Shown here in pieces: positions 48,641 through 57,920 of a stretch of DNA of 64,000 bases. The notes beneath the pieces are model-generated. The model saw nothing but the letters and a program-made list of their open reading frames with translations, was not told the DNA's origin and did no database searches. Made by a program: the position numbers and the translations under genes. Where the stretch lies: NCBI RefSeq assembly GCF_016653615.1, contig NZ_CP067393.1:1875673-1939672 (forward strand). The letters are read 5' to 3'. Each line of letters opens with the position of its first letter. The stretch's first letter is position 1. The DNA is from Entomomonas asaccharolytica (lineage in GTDB: Bacteria > Pseudomonadota > Gammaproteobacteria > Pseudomonadales > Pseudomonadaceae).

Positions 48641-50305
48641 ATGGCACAATACGTTTATACAATGAATAGGGTGAGCAAGGTTGTTCCCCCTAAACGTGAA
48701 ATTCTTAAAAATATTTCTCTCTCCTTCTTTCCAGGTGCAAAAATCGGTGTACTCGGTCTAAATGGTGCAGGTAAATCTACTCTTCTAAAAATTATGGCTG
48801 GTGTAGATACAGAGATTGATGGTGAAGCACGTCCAATGCCAGGAATTAAAATTGGCTATTTACCTCAAGAACCACAACTAGATCCACAAAAAACCGTACG
48901 TGAAGTCGTTGAAGAAGCCGTTGATGAGATCAAACAAGCACAAGCACGTTTAGACCAAGTTTATGCCGCTTATGCTGAGCCAGATGCTGATTTTGATGCG
49001 CTAGCTGCTGAACAAGCAAAATTAGAAGCTATTGTACAAGCCTCTGATGGTCATAACTTAGAGCGTCAACTTGAAATTGCTGCGGATGCCTTACGTTTAC
49101 CCGAATGGGATGCCAAAGTAGAAAAACTATCAGGTGGTGAAAAGCGTCGTGTTGCCTTATGTCGTTTACTTCTCTCTGCGCCTGATATGCTATTAATTGA
49201 CGAACCTACCAACCATTTGGATGCTGACTCAGTGGCTTGGTTAGAACACTTCCTACATGATTTCCCTGGTACAGTGGTAGCGGTGACCCATGATCGCTAC
49301 TTCCTTGATAATGTAGCAGGTTGGATTTTAGAGCTTGACCGTGGCCATGGCATTCCTTATGAAGGTAACTACTCAGGTTGGTTAGAAGCCAAAGCCTCTC
49401 GTTTAGAACAAGAAGCTAAACAAGAAGCCTCCCACCAACGTGCTATGAAGGCTGAATTGGAATGGGTGAGACAAGGTGCCAAAGCTCGCCAATCTAAATC
49501 TAAAGCGCGTTTAGCACGCTTTGAAGAAATGCAATCACAAGAATTCCAAAAACGCAGTGAAACCAATGAAATCTATATTCCTCCTGGACCTCGTCTAGGC
49601 GATAAAGTTATTGAGTTCAATAATGTTTCCAAAGGGTATGGTGATAGATTATTAATTGATAACCTCACCTTCTCTATTCCTAAAGGGGCTATTGTAGGGG
49701 TTATTGGTGGTAACGGTGCGGGTAAATCTACGCTATTTAGAATGATTATGGGTACAGAACAACCTGACTCAGGTACGATTGAGTTAGGTGATACAGTAAA
49801 GCTAGCTTGTGTTGATCAAAGTCGTGATAACTTACAAGGTGATAAAACCGTTTGGCAACAGATTTCTGACGGTTTAGATATTATCCAAATCGGCGGTTAT
49901 GAAGTTCCTTCCCGTGCTTATGTAGGTCGTTTTAACTTTAAAGGCACAGACCAACAAAAATTTGTAAAAGACCTATCAGGTGGTGAACGTGGTCGTCTAC
50001 ACCTTGCCTTAACCTTAAAACAAGGTGGCAATGTACTATTACTGGACGAACCTTCTAACGACCTTGACGTAGAAACATTACGCGCCCTTGAAGAAGCCTT
50101 ATTGGATTTCCCAGGTGCTGCGGTGATTATTTCCCATGATCGTTGGTTCTTAGACCGTATCTGTACGCATATTCTTGCTTATGAAGATGACTCACAAGTG
50201 ACCTTTTTTGCTGGTAACTATACCGAATACGAAGAAGATCGTAAAAAACGTTTAGGTGACGCGGCTACTCAACCACATCGTGTACGTCATAAAAAGATTA
50301 AGTAA
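48641..50305 (+). CDS. ettA: energy-dependent translational throttle protein EttA
   Basis: EttA is an ABC-F ATPase that binds the ribosomal E site and gates elongation by the ATP/ADP ratio. Two ABC domains are present, with Walker A GLNGAGKST (39-47) and GGNGAGKST in the second half, signature motifs LSGGEKRR and LSGGERGR, and DEPTNHLD / DEPSNDLD Walker B segments. The 30-residue arm insert in domain 1 and the linker between the domains match EttA. The length of 554 residues is typical. Confidence 0.96.
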   Translation: MAQYVYTMNRVSKVVPPKREILKNISLSFFPGAKIGVLGLNGAGKSTLLKIMAGVDTEIDGEARPMPGIKIGYLPQEPQLDPQKTVREVVEEAVDEIKQAQARLDQVYAAYAEPDADFDALAAEQAKLEAIVQASDGHNLERQLEIAADALRLPEWDAKVEKLSGGEKRRVALCRLLLSAPDMLLIDEPTNHLDADSVAWLEHFLHDFPGTVVAVTHDRYFLDNVAGWILELDRGHGIPYEGNYSGWLEAKASRLEQEAKQEASHQRAMKAELEWVRQGAKARQSKSKARLARFEEMQSQEFQKRSETNEIYIPPGPRLGDKVIEFNNVSKGYGDRLLIDNLTFSIPKGAIVGVIGGNGAGKSTLFRMIMGTEQPDSGTIELGDTVKLACVDQSRDNLQGDKTVWQQISDGLDIIQIGGYEVPSRAYVGRFNFKGTDQQKFVKDLSGGERGRLHLALTLKQGGNVLLLDEPSNDLDVETLRALEEALLDFPGAAVIISHDRWFLDRICTHILAYEDDSQVTFFAGNYTEYEEDRKKRLGDAATQPHRVRHKKIK

Positions 50306-50315
50306 TCAGCTTTAT

Positions 50316-50346
50316 GGAAAGAAATACCTGTTTCTTTCCTTATTTT
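50316..50346 (+). terminator. terminator of ettA
   Basis: GGAAAGAAA (50316-50324) pairs with TTTCTTTCC (50331-50339) around TACCTG, followed by TTATTTT. It is 10 bases after the stop. Confidence 0.75.
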
Positions 50347-50382
50347 CCCCAAAACATTTTTAGTCATTAAAATAGTTTTTAT

Positions 50383-52032
50383 ATGGTATCTTTTATTAAT
50401 CATAGTAATATTAAAAAAATATTTAAAATCATACTGTCATTAAAATGGAGCTTTATCTTTTTCTTACTGTTATTAGTGACTACTCACTGGTTTAAATTGA
50501 TTCATTTATACCTTGAATTACAAAACACATGTATTATCCTTAGTTGTTTATTTATTTTTTCTAGAATTAAATATCTCAATTTCTTTCTTGCTTTTATTAT
50601 TAGCCTAATTCTAGCTTTAGAAATTACATATCGTTATACTTCTGGAGTGGCTATTTCTCCTATTTTATTAGATGCTTTTTTTACTACCAATATTACTTAT
50701 ACCAGTCAAGTAATGCTGCCCTACCTATTAAAAAGCATGGTGCCATTTTGCTTTTTACTATTCTTATCTATCAAATGCATCCTTGAAATTAATCAAGTAA
50801 ATAAATCTATTTATTTTATATTATTAGCATTTCTGCTAATCATTAGTCTATATGGTATTAGCAGAGGATATGTTGGCAGACATGTAAACTTAAAACGATT
50901 TATCCCACAAGTTAATCCTTATATAATACTGAAAGAAGATCAATTATATTTAAAACGTTATCCTCTACTTTTTGGCAACCTCAGTTATCTTATGATTTCT
51001 CTGTTCTCACAAGAGAATCTTGAACTCCCAAAGAATAGAGTAAATATACTCAATGACAAAATAGACTCTTCACAACAACCTATGAAAGTCGTCATTGTGA
51101 TTGGAGAAAGCTCCACTAGTCAACACTACTCTCTCTATGGATATCCTTACACTACTACGCCTGAATTAGACAACTTATATAATAATAATGAACTAATCTT
51201 CTTTAAGAATGTTATCGCACCAATCCCTAGTACAGATATATCCTTAAAACTTACTCTATCTTTTAGTGATCCAGTTAATCTTGATCATTTTTTTGAATAT
51301 AAAAACATTATAGATATGGCAAAATTAGCAGGTTATCAAACATATTGGTTATCAACCACATATGAAAAAGGTATCAATGCTAGCTATAGTAGTCTGCTTG
51401 CTCAATCAAGTGATATTTTTTATGAATCAACAATGCATCCTATGTTATTTGCTAAGGATGATTTAGTATTGGCCAATGTTTTAAAAGAAAATTTAGAATT
51501 TAATAAAAAACAATTTATCATATTACATATGCAAGGAAGTCATGTACCCTATGCTGATCGCATAGATGATTATGATACAAAAAACTTAAACTCAACACCT
51601 GAGTTTCTTGATTATGATGCCTCTATCTTTCATACAGATCGTTCACTGGTAAAAATTATTGATGCATTGAAGCAAAACAATGAAAGCTTCATTTTTTATT
51701 ATTTTTCAGATCACGGAGAGATTGTTAATATAGGTCACGGTATTGAAAGCGACGATATCTCACAATATCTTATACCATTAGTTGTCTACCAATATAAAAA
51801 TAATCTAAATATTACATCATTAATTAATAAATACAAAAGTAATAATGGTTATTTAAACCTATCTAATACCTCATATATTATCTCTGAGATATTAGGGTTT
51901 AAAGTCAATCCTAAACTTATTGAGGAAGCCAAGCAAACTGGTGAATACATAATTACTTTACACAAAGAGCCAGTATCCAATCAAAAAAAATCTACTTTCA
52001 AGCTGATAAAAGCTCAGGATTATCTAAAATAA
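50383..52032 (+). CDS. phosphoethanolamine transferase (EptA/CptA family)
   Basis: This inner-membrane enzyme has about five N-terminal membrane segments (to about residue 170) and a periplasmic sulfatase-fold domain. The catalytic Thr nucleophile is in VIVIGESSTSQHYSLYGY. The metal-binding motifs FILHMQGSHVPY and YFSDHGE are present. Family members move phosphoethanolamine onto lipid A or the LPS core, so an effect on surface charge is expected; whether the acceptor is lipid A or core heptose cannot be told. With 549 residues it is full length. The gene has its own terminator and is more AT-rich than ettA. Confidence 0.9.
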   Translation: MVSFINHSNIKKIFKIILSLKWSFIFFLLLLVTTHWFKLIHLYLELQNTCIILSCLFIFSRIKYLNFFLAFIISLILALEITYRYTSGVAISPILLDAFFTTNITYTSQVMLPYLLKSMVPFCFLLFLSIKCILEINQVNKSIYFILLAFLLIISLYGISRGYVGRHVNLKRFIPQVNPYIILKEDQLYLKRYPLLFGNLSYLMISLFSQENLELPKNRVNILNDKIDSSQQPMKVVIVIGESSTSQHYSLYGYPYTTTPELDNLYNNNELIFFKNVIAPIPSTDISLKLTLSFSDPVNLDHFFEYKNIIDMAKLAGYQTYWLSTTYEKGINASYSSLLAQSSDIFYESTMHPMLFAKDDLVLANVLKENLEFNKKQFIILHMQGSHVPYADRIDDYDTKNLNSTPEFLDYDASIFHTDRSLVKIIDALKQNNESFIFYYFSDHGEIVNIGHGIESDDISQYLIPLVVYQYKNNLNITSLINKYKSNNGYLNLSNTSYIISEILGFKVNPKLIEEAKQTGEYIITLHKEPVSNQKKSTFKLIKAQDYLK

Positions 52033-52114
52033 ACAGAATATAATGAAGATATTATAAACTTTTAAATGATATTGCTACTGAATTTTACTAAATACATATT
52101 AAATAATTAATAAC

Positions 52115-52137
52115 AGGAGGTTTAAGCCTCCTTTTTT
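52115..52137 (+). terminator. terminator of the phosphoethanolamine transferase gene
   Basis: AGGAGG-TTTAAG-CCTCCT, with T6 immediately after, is a compact GC-rich terminator about 80 bases after the stop. Confidence 0.85.
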
Positions 52138-52266
52138 ATAATAATCATCATATCAATATTCATCAATTAGCTATCAATCAAAATATTCTTTAATTTCTGT
52201 ATTTACAGAAATTAAAGAATATAATATATTAACAACATGAATAACTACTATATAAAGGTTACGATT

Positions 52267-52758
52267 ATGCCTACTATTAATAAGCATGTGGTAGAGTTAT
52301 TATTGGTTGAGATGAGCAAACTTAGTTTAAACAGTGCAATTACAATTTATAACATCTTAGAAAAACAAGGATTAAAATACGCTTCTTTGGCAAAGTGTAT
52401 TGCTAAAGGGAATAATTTGATTGGTTTTTGTACTAATCATTACTTACAAACAGTGGCTAAATGGCAAACAGGTTTGATAATTAATAATCATGCCAATGCT
52501 GATATTTTATTAGATCACATAAAAATAGCTATGGCTTATCAATATGCTCAATATATTATTGATAAATATAATAAATCACATGATAAAAATAATAACTGTA
52601 TTATTCAGCAAATTTCTCTGACTAAAATAAGAGAACTACATAGCAAGGTATTTACACAATTTGGCCTTAGTAGTGATGTATGGATACTAGCTATTCCTTT
52701 TAAAATCTATGATTGTTTAGATGCTCTAAAACAACAATACAGAAAAACCTATCACTAA
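52267..52758 (+). CDS. hypothetical protein, 163 residues
   Basis: The start at 52267 (MPTINKHVVELLLVEMSKLSL) is preferred, because AAAGG lies about 9 bases upstream, over the longer frame at 52237. The protein is mostly helical and has no signal or membrane segment. I do not recognise a family. Asn and Lys richness suggests AT-driven drift. It converges with ahpF across a shared terminator. Confidence 0.65.
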   Translation: MPTINKHVVELLLVEMSKLSLNSAITIYNILEKQGLKYASLAKCIAKGNNLIGFCTNHYLQTVAKWQTGLIINNHANADILLDHIKIAMAYQYAQYIIDKYNKSHDKNNNCIIQQISLTKIRELHSKVFTQFGLSSDVWILAIPFKIYDCLDALKQQYRKTYH

Positions 52759-52764
52759 CCAATA

Positions 52765-52798
52765 AAAAAGCTCCGCACATACTTGTACGGAGCTTTTT
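52765..52798. terminator. bidirectional terminator between the 52267 gene and ahpF
   Basis: AAAAAGCTCCG (52765-52775) pairs with CGGAGCTTTTT (52788-52798). The A and T runs on the two sides give a terminator for both strands. Confidence 0.9.
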
Positions 52799-52807
52799 AA
52801 TCATAAA

Positions 52808-54370
52808 CTAATTGCCTGAACGAATTAGATAATCAAATGAAGCTAGTGCTGCTTTAGCACCCTCTCCAATAGCAATTACAATTTGCTTATAAGGTACAGT
52901 AGTTACATCACCTGCTGCAAATACACCATCAATTGATGTTTTACCGCGATTATCAACTACAATCTCACCTTGAGGGCTTAATTCTACTGTTCCCTTTAAC
53001 CAATCAGTATTAGGTACTAAACCAATCTGAACAAATACACCTGCTAAATCAATTTTGTGAATTTCTTCCGTTTTACGGTCTTTATAAGTCAAGCCCACTA
53101 CTTTTTGACCATCACCTAACACTTCTGTTGTTTGCGCTTCTTTAATAACCGTTACATTATGCAGAGAAGCTAACTTTTGCTGTAATACAGCATCAGCACG
53201 CAACTCCGTACCAAATTCTAACAAGGTTACATGGCTAACCACACCTGCCAAGTCAATAGCGGCTTCTACACCAGAGTTTCCACCACCCACTACAGCCACT
53301 TTTTTACCTTTAAATAAAGGACCATCACAATGTGGACAGTAGGCTACACCTTTAGAACGATATTCTTTTTCACCAGGCACATTCATTTCACGCCAACGCG
53401 CACCCGTTGAAAGAATAACTGTTTTAGCTTTTAAACTAGCACCACTATCAAAACGCACCTCATGCAAACCACCTGCTTGCTCAGCGGGGATCAACGCTGT
53501 AGCACGTTGTAAACTCATGATATCTACATTATAACTTTTAATATGCTCTTCTAATTGAGCTGCTAATTTGGGGCCTTCCGTTTCAACGGTTGCAATAAAG
53601 TTTTCAATACACAAGGTATCCTGTATTTGGCCACCTAAACGTTCAGCAACAAGACCTGTACGAATACCTTTACGGGCTGTATAAATAGCAGCTGCTGAAC
53701 CAGCAGGGCCTCCACCTACTATTAATACATCAAAAGCTTCCTTTGTGTTTAACTTCTCCGCTTCTCTTGCACTTGCACCTGTATCTACTTTAGCAAGGAT
53801 TTCCTGCAGAGTCATACGGCCTTGACCGAAGGTTTCATCATTTAACAGCACAGTGGGTACAGACATAATCTGTAACTGGCTCACTTCATCCATAAATATT
53901 GCGCCATCAATCATTGTATGACTAATATTAGGATTTAATACAGCCATTGTATTTAATGCTTGCACGACATCTGGACAGTTTTGGCAAGATAAAGAAATAT
54001 AAGTTTCAAAATTAAGCTTTGTCTTTAAACCTTTAATTTGCTCAACCATTTCTGGGGTTGCTTTAGGTGGATGACCACCCGCTTGCAATAAAGCCAATAC
54101 TAATGAAGTAAACTCGTGCCCCATAGGAATACCAGCAAAGCGCATTTCACCAATTTCTTCACCTACACGCTTAATAACGAAGGAAGGTTTACGCTTATCA
54201 TCACCTGCAGTATTTAAACTGACTTTATCAGAAAGGTGCTCTATCTCTCTCAATAGGCCTAACATTTCTTGAGATTTTTCGCCATCATCCAAAGAGGCTA
54301 CAATCTCAATTGGTTTAGTTAACCACTCAAGATAAGTTTTTAATTGACTTTTTAAAGTTGCATCTAACAT
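52808..54370 (-). CDS. ahpF: alkyl hydroperoxide reductase subunit F
   Basis: AhpF passes electrons from NADH through FAD and two dithiol centres to AhpC. The start at 54370 ([17 protein letters not shown]) is chosen because GGAGAA lies 10 bases upstream, whereas the longer frame from 54400 lacks this. The protein of 520 residues has an N-terminal double thioredoxin-fold domain with SCQNCPDV, then the FAD-binding region ([18 protein letters not shown]), the redox-active YCPHCDGP motif and the NADH motif [11 protein letters not shown]. The gene is in the ahpC-ahpF unit. Confidence 0.96.
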   Translation of the reverse strand: MLDATLKSQLKTYLEWLTKPIEIVASLDDGEKSQEMLGLLREIEHLSDKVSLNTAGDDKRKPSFVIKRVGEEIGEMRFAGIPMGHEFTSLVLALLQAGGHPPKATPEMVEQIKGLKTKLNFETYISLSCQNCPDVVQALNTMAVLNPNISHTMIDGAIFMDEVSQLQIMSVPTVLLNDETFGQGRMTLQEILAKVDTGASAREAEKLNTKEAFDVLIVGGGPAGSAAAIYTARKGIRTGLVAERLGGQIQDTLCIENFIATVETEGPKLAAQLEEHIKSYNVDIMSLQRATALIPAEQAGGLHEVRFDSGASLKAKTVILSTGARWREMNVPGEKEYRSKGVAYCPHCDGPLFKGKKVAVVGGGNSGVEAAIDLAGVVSHVTLLEFGTELRADAVLQQKLASLHNVTVIKEAQTTEVLGDGQKVVGLTYKDRKTEEIHKIDLAGVFVQIGLVPNTDWLKGTVELSPQGEIVVDNRGKTSIDGVFAAGDVTTVPYKQIVIAIGEGAKAALASFDYLIRSGN

Positions 54371-54398
54371 TTGAGATTCTCCTTGGCATAAGATAGGC

Positions 54399-54430
54399 AA
54401 AAAAACGCCCGGACGAAAAACAACCAGGCG
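54399..54430 (-). terminator. intercistronic terminator/attenuator between ahpC and ahpF
   Basis: CGCCTGG (54430-54424) and CCGGGCG (54412-54406) pair as minus-strand RNA with one U-G pair; the loop is 11 bases and seven T follow. It lies downstream of ahpC and just before the ahpF ribosome site, so partial readthrough would lower ahpF relative to ahpC. Confidence 0.7.
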
Positions 54431-54454
54431 CCTTTACGCTTCCTTTAAATTTTT

Positions 54455-54491
54455 TCAGTGGTCTGTTCTTTGAAGCGAAGAACAGACACTG
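54455..54491 (-). other. strong hairpin right after ahpC
   Basis: A perfect 10-bp stem GTCTGTTCTT/AAGAACAGAC (54461-54470 and 54478-54487) extends further through CAGT/ACTG with one bulged base. It starts 9 bases after the ahpC stop and has no T-tract, so it may protect the ahpC 3' end or act as a processing site. Confidence 0.6.
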
Positions 54492-54499
54492 TTCAATGA

Positions 54500-55063
54500 T
54501 TAGATCTTACCAACTAGATCTAAAGAAGGTGCTAATGTTTTTTCACCTGGCGTCCATTTAGCAGGACATACTTCACCTGGATGCTCAGCAACATACTTAG
54601 CAGCTTGAACTTTACGTAGTAACTCTTTAGCATCACGACCAATACCGCCATCGTGTAATTCAACAATCTTAATCACGCCTTCTGGGTTGATTACGAAAGT
54701 GCCACGCTCTGCTAAACCGTCTTCTTCGATCATAACTTGGAAGTTACGAGAAATAGCACCTGTTGGGTCAGCAATCATTGGATATTGAATTTTTTGAATA
54801 GTATCAGAAGTATCGTGCCATGCTTTATGAGTAAAATGAGTGTCTGTAGAAACTGAATAAATTTCAGCGCCTAGCTTTTTGAATTCTTCATAATTATCTG
54901 CTAAGTCACCTAGCTCAGTTGGACAAACAAACGTGAAATCAGCTGGGTAAAAGAATACGATAGACCATTTACCTTTTAAATCAGCATCAGTTACTGTTTT
55001 AAAATCACCATTATGATAAGCCTGTGCTTTAAAAGGTTTTACTTCAGTATTAATAAGAGACAT
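54500..55063 (-). CDS. ahpC: peroxiredoxin AhpC
   Basis: AhpC is the 2-Cys peroxiredoxin that reduces hydrogen peroxide and organic peroxides. The peroxidatic Cys47 is in FTFVCPTEL, and the resolving Cys166 is in GEVCPAKW. The length of 187 residues is standard. AGGAG precedes the ATG. The ahpF gene follows behind two hairpins. Confidence 0.97.
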   Translation of the reverse strand: MSLINTEVKPFKAQAYHNGDFKTVTDADLKGKWSIVFFYPADFTFVCPTELGDLADNYEEFKKLGAEIYSVSTDTHFTHKAWHDTSDTIQKIQYPMIADPTGAISRNFQVMIEEDGLAERGTFVINPEGVIKIVELHDGGIGRDAKELLRKVQAAKYVAEHPGEVCPAKWTPGEKTLAPSLDLVGKI

Positions 55064-55251
55064 GTATCACTCCTTTTTTAAAATCTTCTATAGGTTTTTA
55101 GTAACTACGGAATACATTCTATAGACATCAGCTAATAATTAAAAATTAATTAATTTGATAGTATTGATTAGTTTTATTAATCATCAATTAATATCCATTA
55201 ATTTTTTATATTTAACACTATAAATCCAAAATTACCAGCGATTAAAAGTTA

Positions 55252-55995
55252 CTATTTATTAACACAAGCTAATACAACATCCTGTGCCACTTGGTAATAC
55301 TCTTTTCCTGTAGATGACTCAGCAAATTTTATAAATTGCTGTAATTCTCCATCTGACAAACCACGATATACATAAATCAAAACATTTTCAAGTTGAGTAT
55401 CTACTTGTTTTTGAATTTGCTGTTTAGTGGGCGTTATTTGTTTTAAAGCATCACCTGCTCCCATACCAGGTAACAACATATCTATGGTATCACTGGCAAT
55501 ACTTGTTAACGCTACACTAACCTCTACTGTTGCTTGATTATAAGGAATCACCCTTGTTAACTGTCTAAATAACTCTCTTCTCTGTGCACTAACCTCAATA
55601 GCTGGCACACCATTCTGGTGCTTTTTTAATTCTTCTTTCGAGGTTGCAGCTGTTTCTGCAGCAACCACCTTTTTCCCCAAATCAGTCTCAAAAAATGCTA
55701 AAGCCTCCTGTGGATTAGCTAATTTATTACGTAACTGCACTTCACCTTTTTGCTTCATCGCATTAGGCTCAAAACGCTGATTACTATTCAATACGATTGA
55801 TTGATACAACAAAGGAGGCAATACTGCTTGATATTGGCTCTGCATTGTCTGTAAAGCATCATTAAAATGATCTATCTGCACAGGCCAACCCGCTGCTTTA
55901 AAAAGTTGGCTACTCGTATCCTCATCATTCGCCATCGCAAAACATGTACATGTAACTAACAATAAACTAATTAAATACTGTTTAAACCATTTCAT
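55252..55995 (-). CDS. exported DUF2059-like protein
   Basis: The 247-residue protein starts with a signal peptide (about 1-22, ending near CFAMA). The rest is helical; the C-terminal RGLSDGELQQFIKFAESSTGKEYYQ is typical of DUF2059 proteins, whose function is unknown. It is in the same orientation as ahpC but separated by a 190-base AT-rich gap, so it is probably a separate unit. Confidence 0.75.
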   Translation of the reverse strand: MKWFKQYLISLLLVTCTCFAMANDEDTSSQLFKAAGWPVQIDHFNDALQTMQSQYQAVLPPLLYQSIVLNSNQRFEPNAMKQKGEVQLRNKLANPQEALAFFETDLGKKVVAAETAATSKEELKKHQNGVPAIEVSAQRRELFRQLTRVIPYNQATVEVSVALTSIASDTIDMLLPGMGAGDALKQITPTKQQIQKQVDTQLENVLIYVYRGLSDGELQQFIKFAESSTGKEYYQVAQDVVLACVNK

Positions 55996-56170
55996 ATAAA
56001 CTTTTAAAACCTTACAAAGAAAATAATTTGATATGCAGACTATACTCGATTTCTTATTACTGTATATTTTAAAAGTTATTCAAAATGTCACATTAGCTAT
56101 TAGAAAACTGCATAGTCGTTTATCATATAATAATTTTTCAAATATAAAGCGCTTATTAAGGATTGTTATA

Positions 56171-56644
56171 ATGGCTAACAACCAGCAAACTACGCATAAT
56201 ACACCCCTCTATAAAAATGCTGATTTCACTTGTGGCCGCTGCGATAGCCTTTGGCAAGCTACCTATATAGACATTGCAGCATTACGCGCTAACCAGCCCA
56301 TTGCATGTAAAAGCTGTAACTGTGAACTCATAATGTCTGATGAAGAATTACAAACACTTAATCAGCGCTTTGCACAATCGGAAAAATTAAGTAAAAGAGC
56401 TATTTATTTCACGCTACCCTACTTTGTGCTTTGTGCAGTGATAGGCTTTATTTATGGTGGAATGGCGACAACTGTTATGATAGTGATTGGTTTTATGGTT
56501 ATTATCACCATGCGGAAATCTTTAATGAAAGACGGTATTGATCACTTCCATTTAATCGCTTTAAAAAAAGAACCTACTAACCAAACCCAAGCAAAAAATC
56601 AGAACAAACCATCATTTAAGAAGAAAAAGAAAAAATCAAAATAG
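56171..56644 (+). CDS. small membrane protein with zinc-ribbon-like N-terminus
   Basis: The start is set at 56171 (MANNQQTTHNTPLYKN), because AAGGA lies about 9 bases upstream; the longer frame from 56033 has an implausible N-terminus. The N-terminal region has two CxxC pairs (CGRC and CKSC, about residues 21-52), suggesting a zinc ribbon. Two membrane segments follow at about 82-120, and the final 30 residues are Lys-rich. Its function is unknown. Confidence 0.7.
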   Translation: MANNQQTTHNTPLYKNADFTCGRCDSLWQATYIDIAALRANQPIACKSCNCELIMSDEELQTLNQRFAQSEKLSKRAIYFTLPYFVLCAVIGFIYGGMATTVMIVIGFMVIITMRKSLMKDGIDHFHLIALKKEPTNQTQAKNQNKPSFKKKKKKSK

Positions 56645-56783
56645 CATAAAATCAAGAGATAGTTAGCATTAACAAAAATTCAGATAATTGCTAACTATCT
56701 TAAACATTCTTATTAAACCCATTCTAATCTTCTATCTCTCCCCTTACTAAATAAATAAAAATTACTATTTTTATAAAAAACCA

Positions 56784-56812
56784 TTGACTCAAACTATTAT
56801 TCTAGTTATTAT
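56784..56812 (+). promoter_or_regulatory. tRNA operon promoter with GC-rich discriminator
   Basis: TTGACT (56784-56789) and TATTAT (56807-56812) are 17 bases apart, and the discriminator that follows is GCGCCCGC. Such GC-rich discriminators mark growth-rate and ppGpp-controlled stable RNA promoters. It is 84 bases upstream of tRNA-Arg. Confidence 0.75.
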
Positions 56813-56895
56813 GCGCCCGCTTAACGAACATAGCTTAGCAAAGGGGCGAAGGGTCTGAGGGTCATCATTTTCCTGAACCTATAGCTCTAAATAGA

Positions 56896-56972
56896 GCGCC
56901 CGTAGCTCAGTTGGATAGAGCACCCGCCTTCTAAGCGGGTGGTCGCAGGTTCGAATCCTGCCGGGCGCGCCA
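56896..56972 (+). tRNA. tRNA-Arg (TCT)
   Basis: The cloverleaf is complete: acceptor GCGCCCG/CGGGCGC, D arm TAGCTCAGTTGGATAGAGC, anticodon loop CTTCTAA with anticodon TCT, T loop TTCGAAT, discriminator G and encoded CCA. Confidence 0.97.
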
Positions 56973-57021
56973 CTTAATGCCTGAGCAGTTATTAGCAAAG
57001 TATGTTATTGTAGTTTGTAAT

Positions 57022-57098
57022 GGTGGGCGTAGCTCAGTTGGTAGAGCACAGGATTGTGATTCCTGTTGTCGTGGGTTCGATCCCCATCGTCCACCCCA
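57022..57098 (+). tRNA. tRNA-His (GTG)
   Basis: The gene carries the additional 5' G(-1) typical of tRNA-His (at 57022), acceptor GTGGGCG paired with CGTCCAC (one G-U), anticodon loop TTGTGAT with anticodon GTG, discriminator C opposite G(-1), and encoded CCA. Confidence 0.97.
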
Positions 57099-57120
57099 TT
57101 AATTAGCTACACAAAAATAT

Positions 57121-57205
57121 GCGGACGTGGTGAAATTGGTAGACGCGCTGGACTTAGAATCCAGTACCGAGAGGTGTGAGAGTTCAAGTCTCTCCGTCCG
57201 CACCA
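57121..57205 (+). tRNA. tRNA-Leu (TAG)
   Basis: This class II tRNA has a long variable arm, acceptor GCGGACG/CGTCCGC, anticodon loop CTTAGAA with anticodon TAG, and encoded CCA after discriminator A. It is the last gene of the Arg-His-Leu operon. I found no repeat of its 3' end downstream that could mark an integration site. Confidence 0.97.
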
Positions 57206-57210
57206 AATAA

Positions 57211-57244
57211 AAAACCTAGTTAATTTATTTAACTAGGTTTTTTT
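57211..57244 (+). terminator. terminator of the tRNA operon
   Basis: AAAACCTAGTTAA (57211-57223) pairs with TTAACTAGGTTTT (57229-57241), and the T-run continues to 57244. It starts 5 bases after the tRNA-Leu CCA. Confidence 0.9.
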
Positions 57245-57602
57245 CATTCATGAGCTTTTATCCTGCTTCTTATACTCATCTGACGCTGCAGACGATCGTC
57301 AGTTTGTACCCCCAGCTTATCTATTTAATTATAATTATATACGGATAATGATATTGCGCGCGTTTTGTAAAACATTAGTTTTTAATGCTATTAGATTATG
57401 ATTATTTAAAGAGTAACTATGTTTTTATCCCCCCCTATCTAAATTCGCGCCAGTAAAAAAATAACTGGTTAATCAGTCTCTATTGAAATAGTTATAAGGT
57501 TTTACTATACCCCTTGTACCTCATTGTTAATAAATTATTCTTAACAATTAATGTAAAATTAAGACTTTCCCAATAAAATATATTAAAAATAAGGAAATAA
57601 TT
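57245..57602. other. non-coding stretch with adaptor-like string
   Basis: This 358-base stretch between the tRNA operon and the next gene holds no recognisable gene. Bases 57263-57295 match, at 29 of 33 positions by eye, the Nextera-type transposase adaptor (mosaic end plus GACGCTGCCGACGA). The remainder is AT-rich, with a small CCAGT/ACTGG repeat near 57450. Confidence 0.5.
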
Positions 57603-57920
57603 ATGAAAAAAAGCTCAATAAAAAATTCTGCGAATATTCTACTTATATGTTTAGTGTGTTTCTGTGGAGTATTTTCAATACCATTTCTTAGCAATTATGT
57701 AGCTACTTTAATAATTGAGTCTGTAGGGTGTAGTGGTACTGGGGGCATTCCTGCTCCAACAGGGAATTGCCATATTAGTTTTTTTAATAGATTTTATCAA
57801 TTTACTGGTATAGGTACGTTTGTTTCCCCAATTGTTTTAGTCGTATGTTTCTGGGATATTCTTCTAATATGGATAGCATCAATACTCATTTTGAATTATA
57901 TAGATAAAAAAATGAAATGA
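57603..57920 (+). CDS. small membrane protein, unknown function
   Basis: The 105-residue protein has two membrane segments (about 12-36 and 75-100) joined by an extracytoplasmic loop with two Cys (VGCSGTGG and GNCHISFF) that could form a disulfide. AAGGAA lies 8 bases before the ATG. It resembles no family I know. The position beside decayed phage DNA suggests accessory origin. Confidence 0.65.
   Translation: MKKSSIKNSANILLICLVCFCGVFSIPFLSNYVATLIIESVGCSGTGGIPAPTGNCHISFFNRFYQFTGIGTFVSPIVLVVCFWDILLIWIASILILNYIDKKMK

Noticed and set aside
55088-55124. Two CTATAG sites upstream of ahpC considered as an OxyR operator
   Set aside because: The spacing does not fit ATAG-N7-CTAT-N7-ATAG-N7-CTAT; only one half-site pair matches partly.
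57121-57205. tRNA-Leu 3' end as an integration site
   Set aside because: No repeat of the 3' end was found downstream in the window, so an att pair cannot be claimed.
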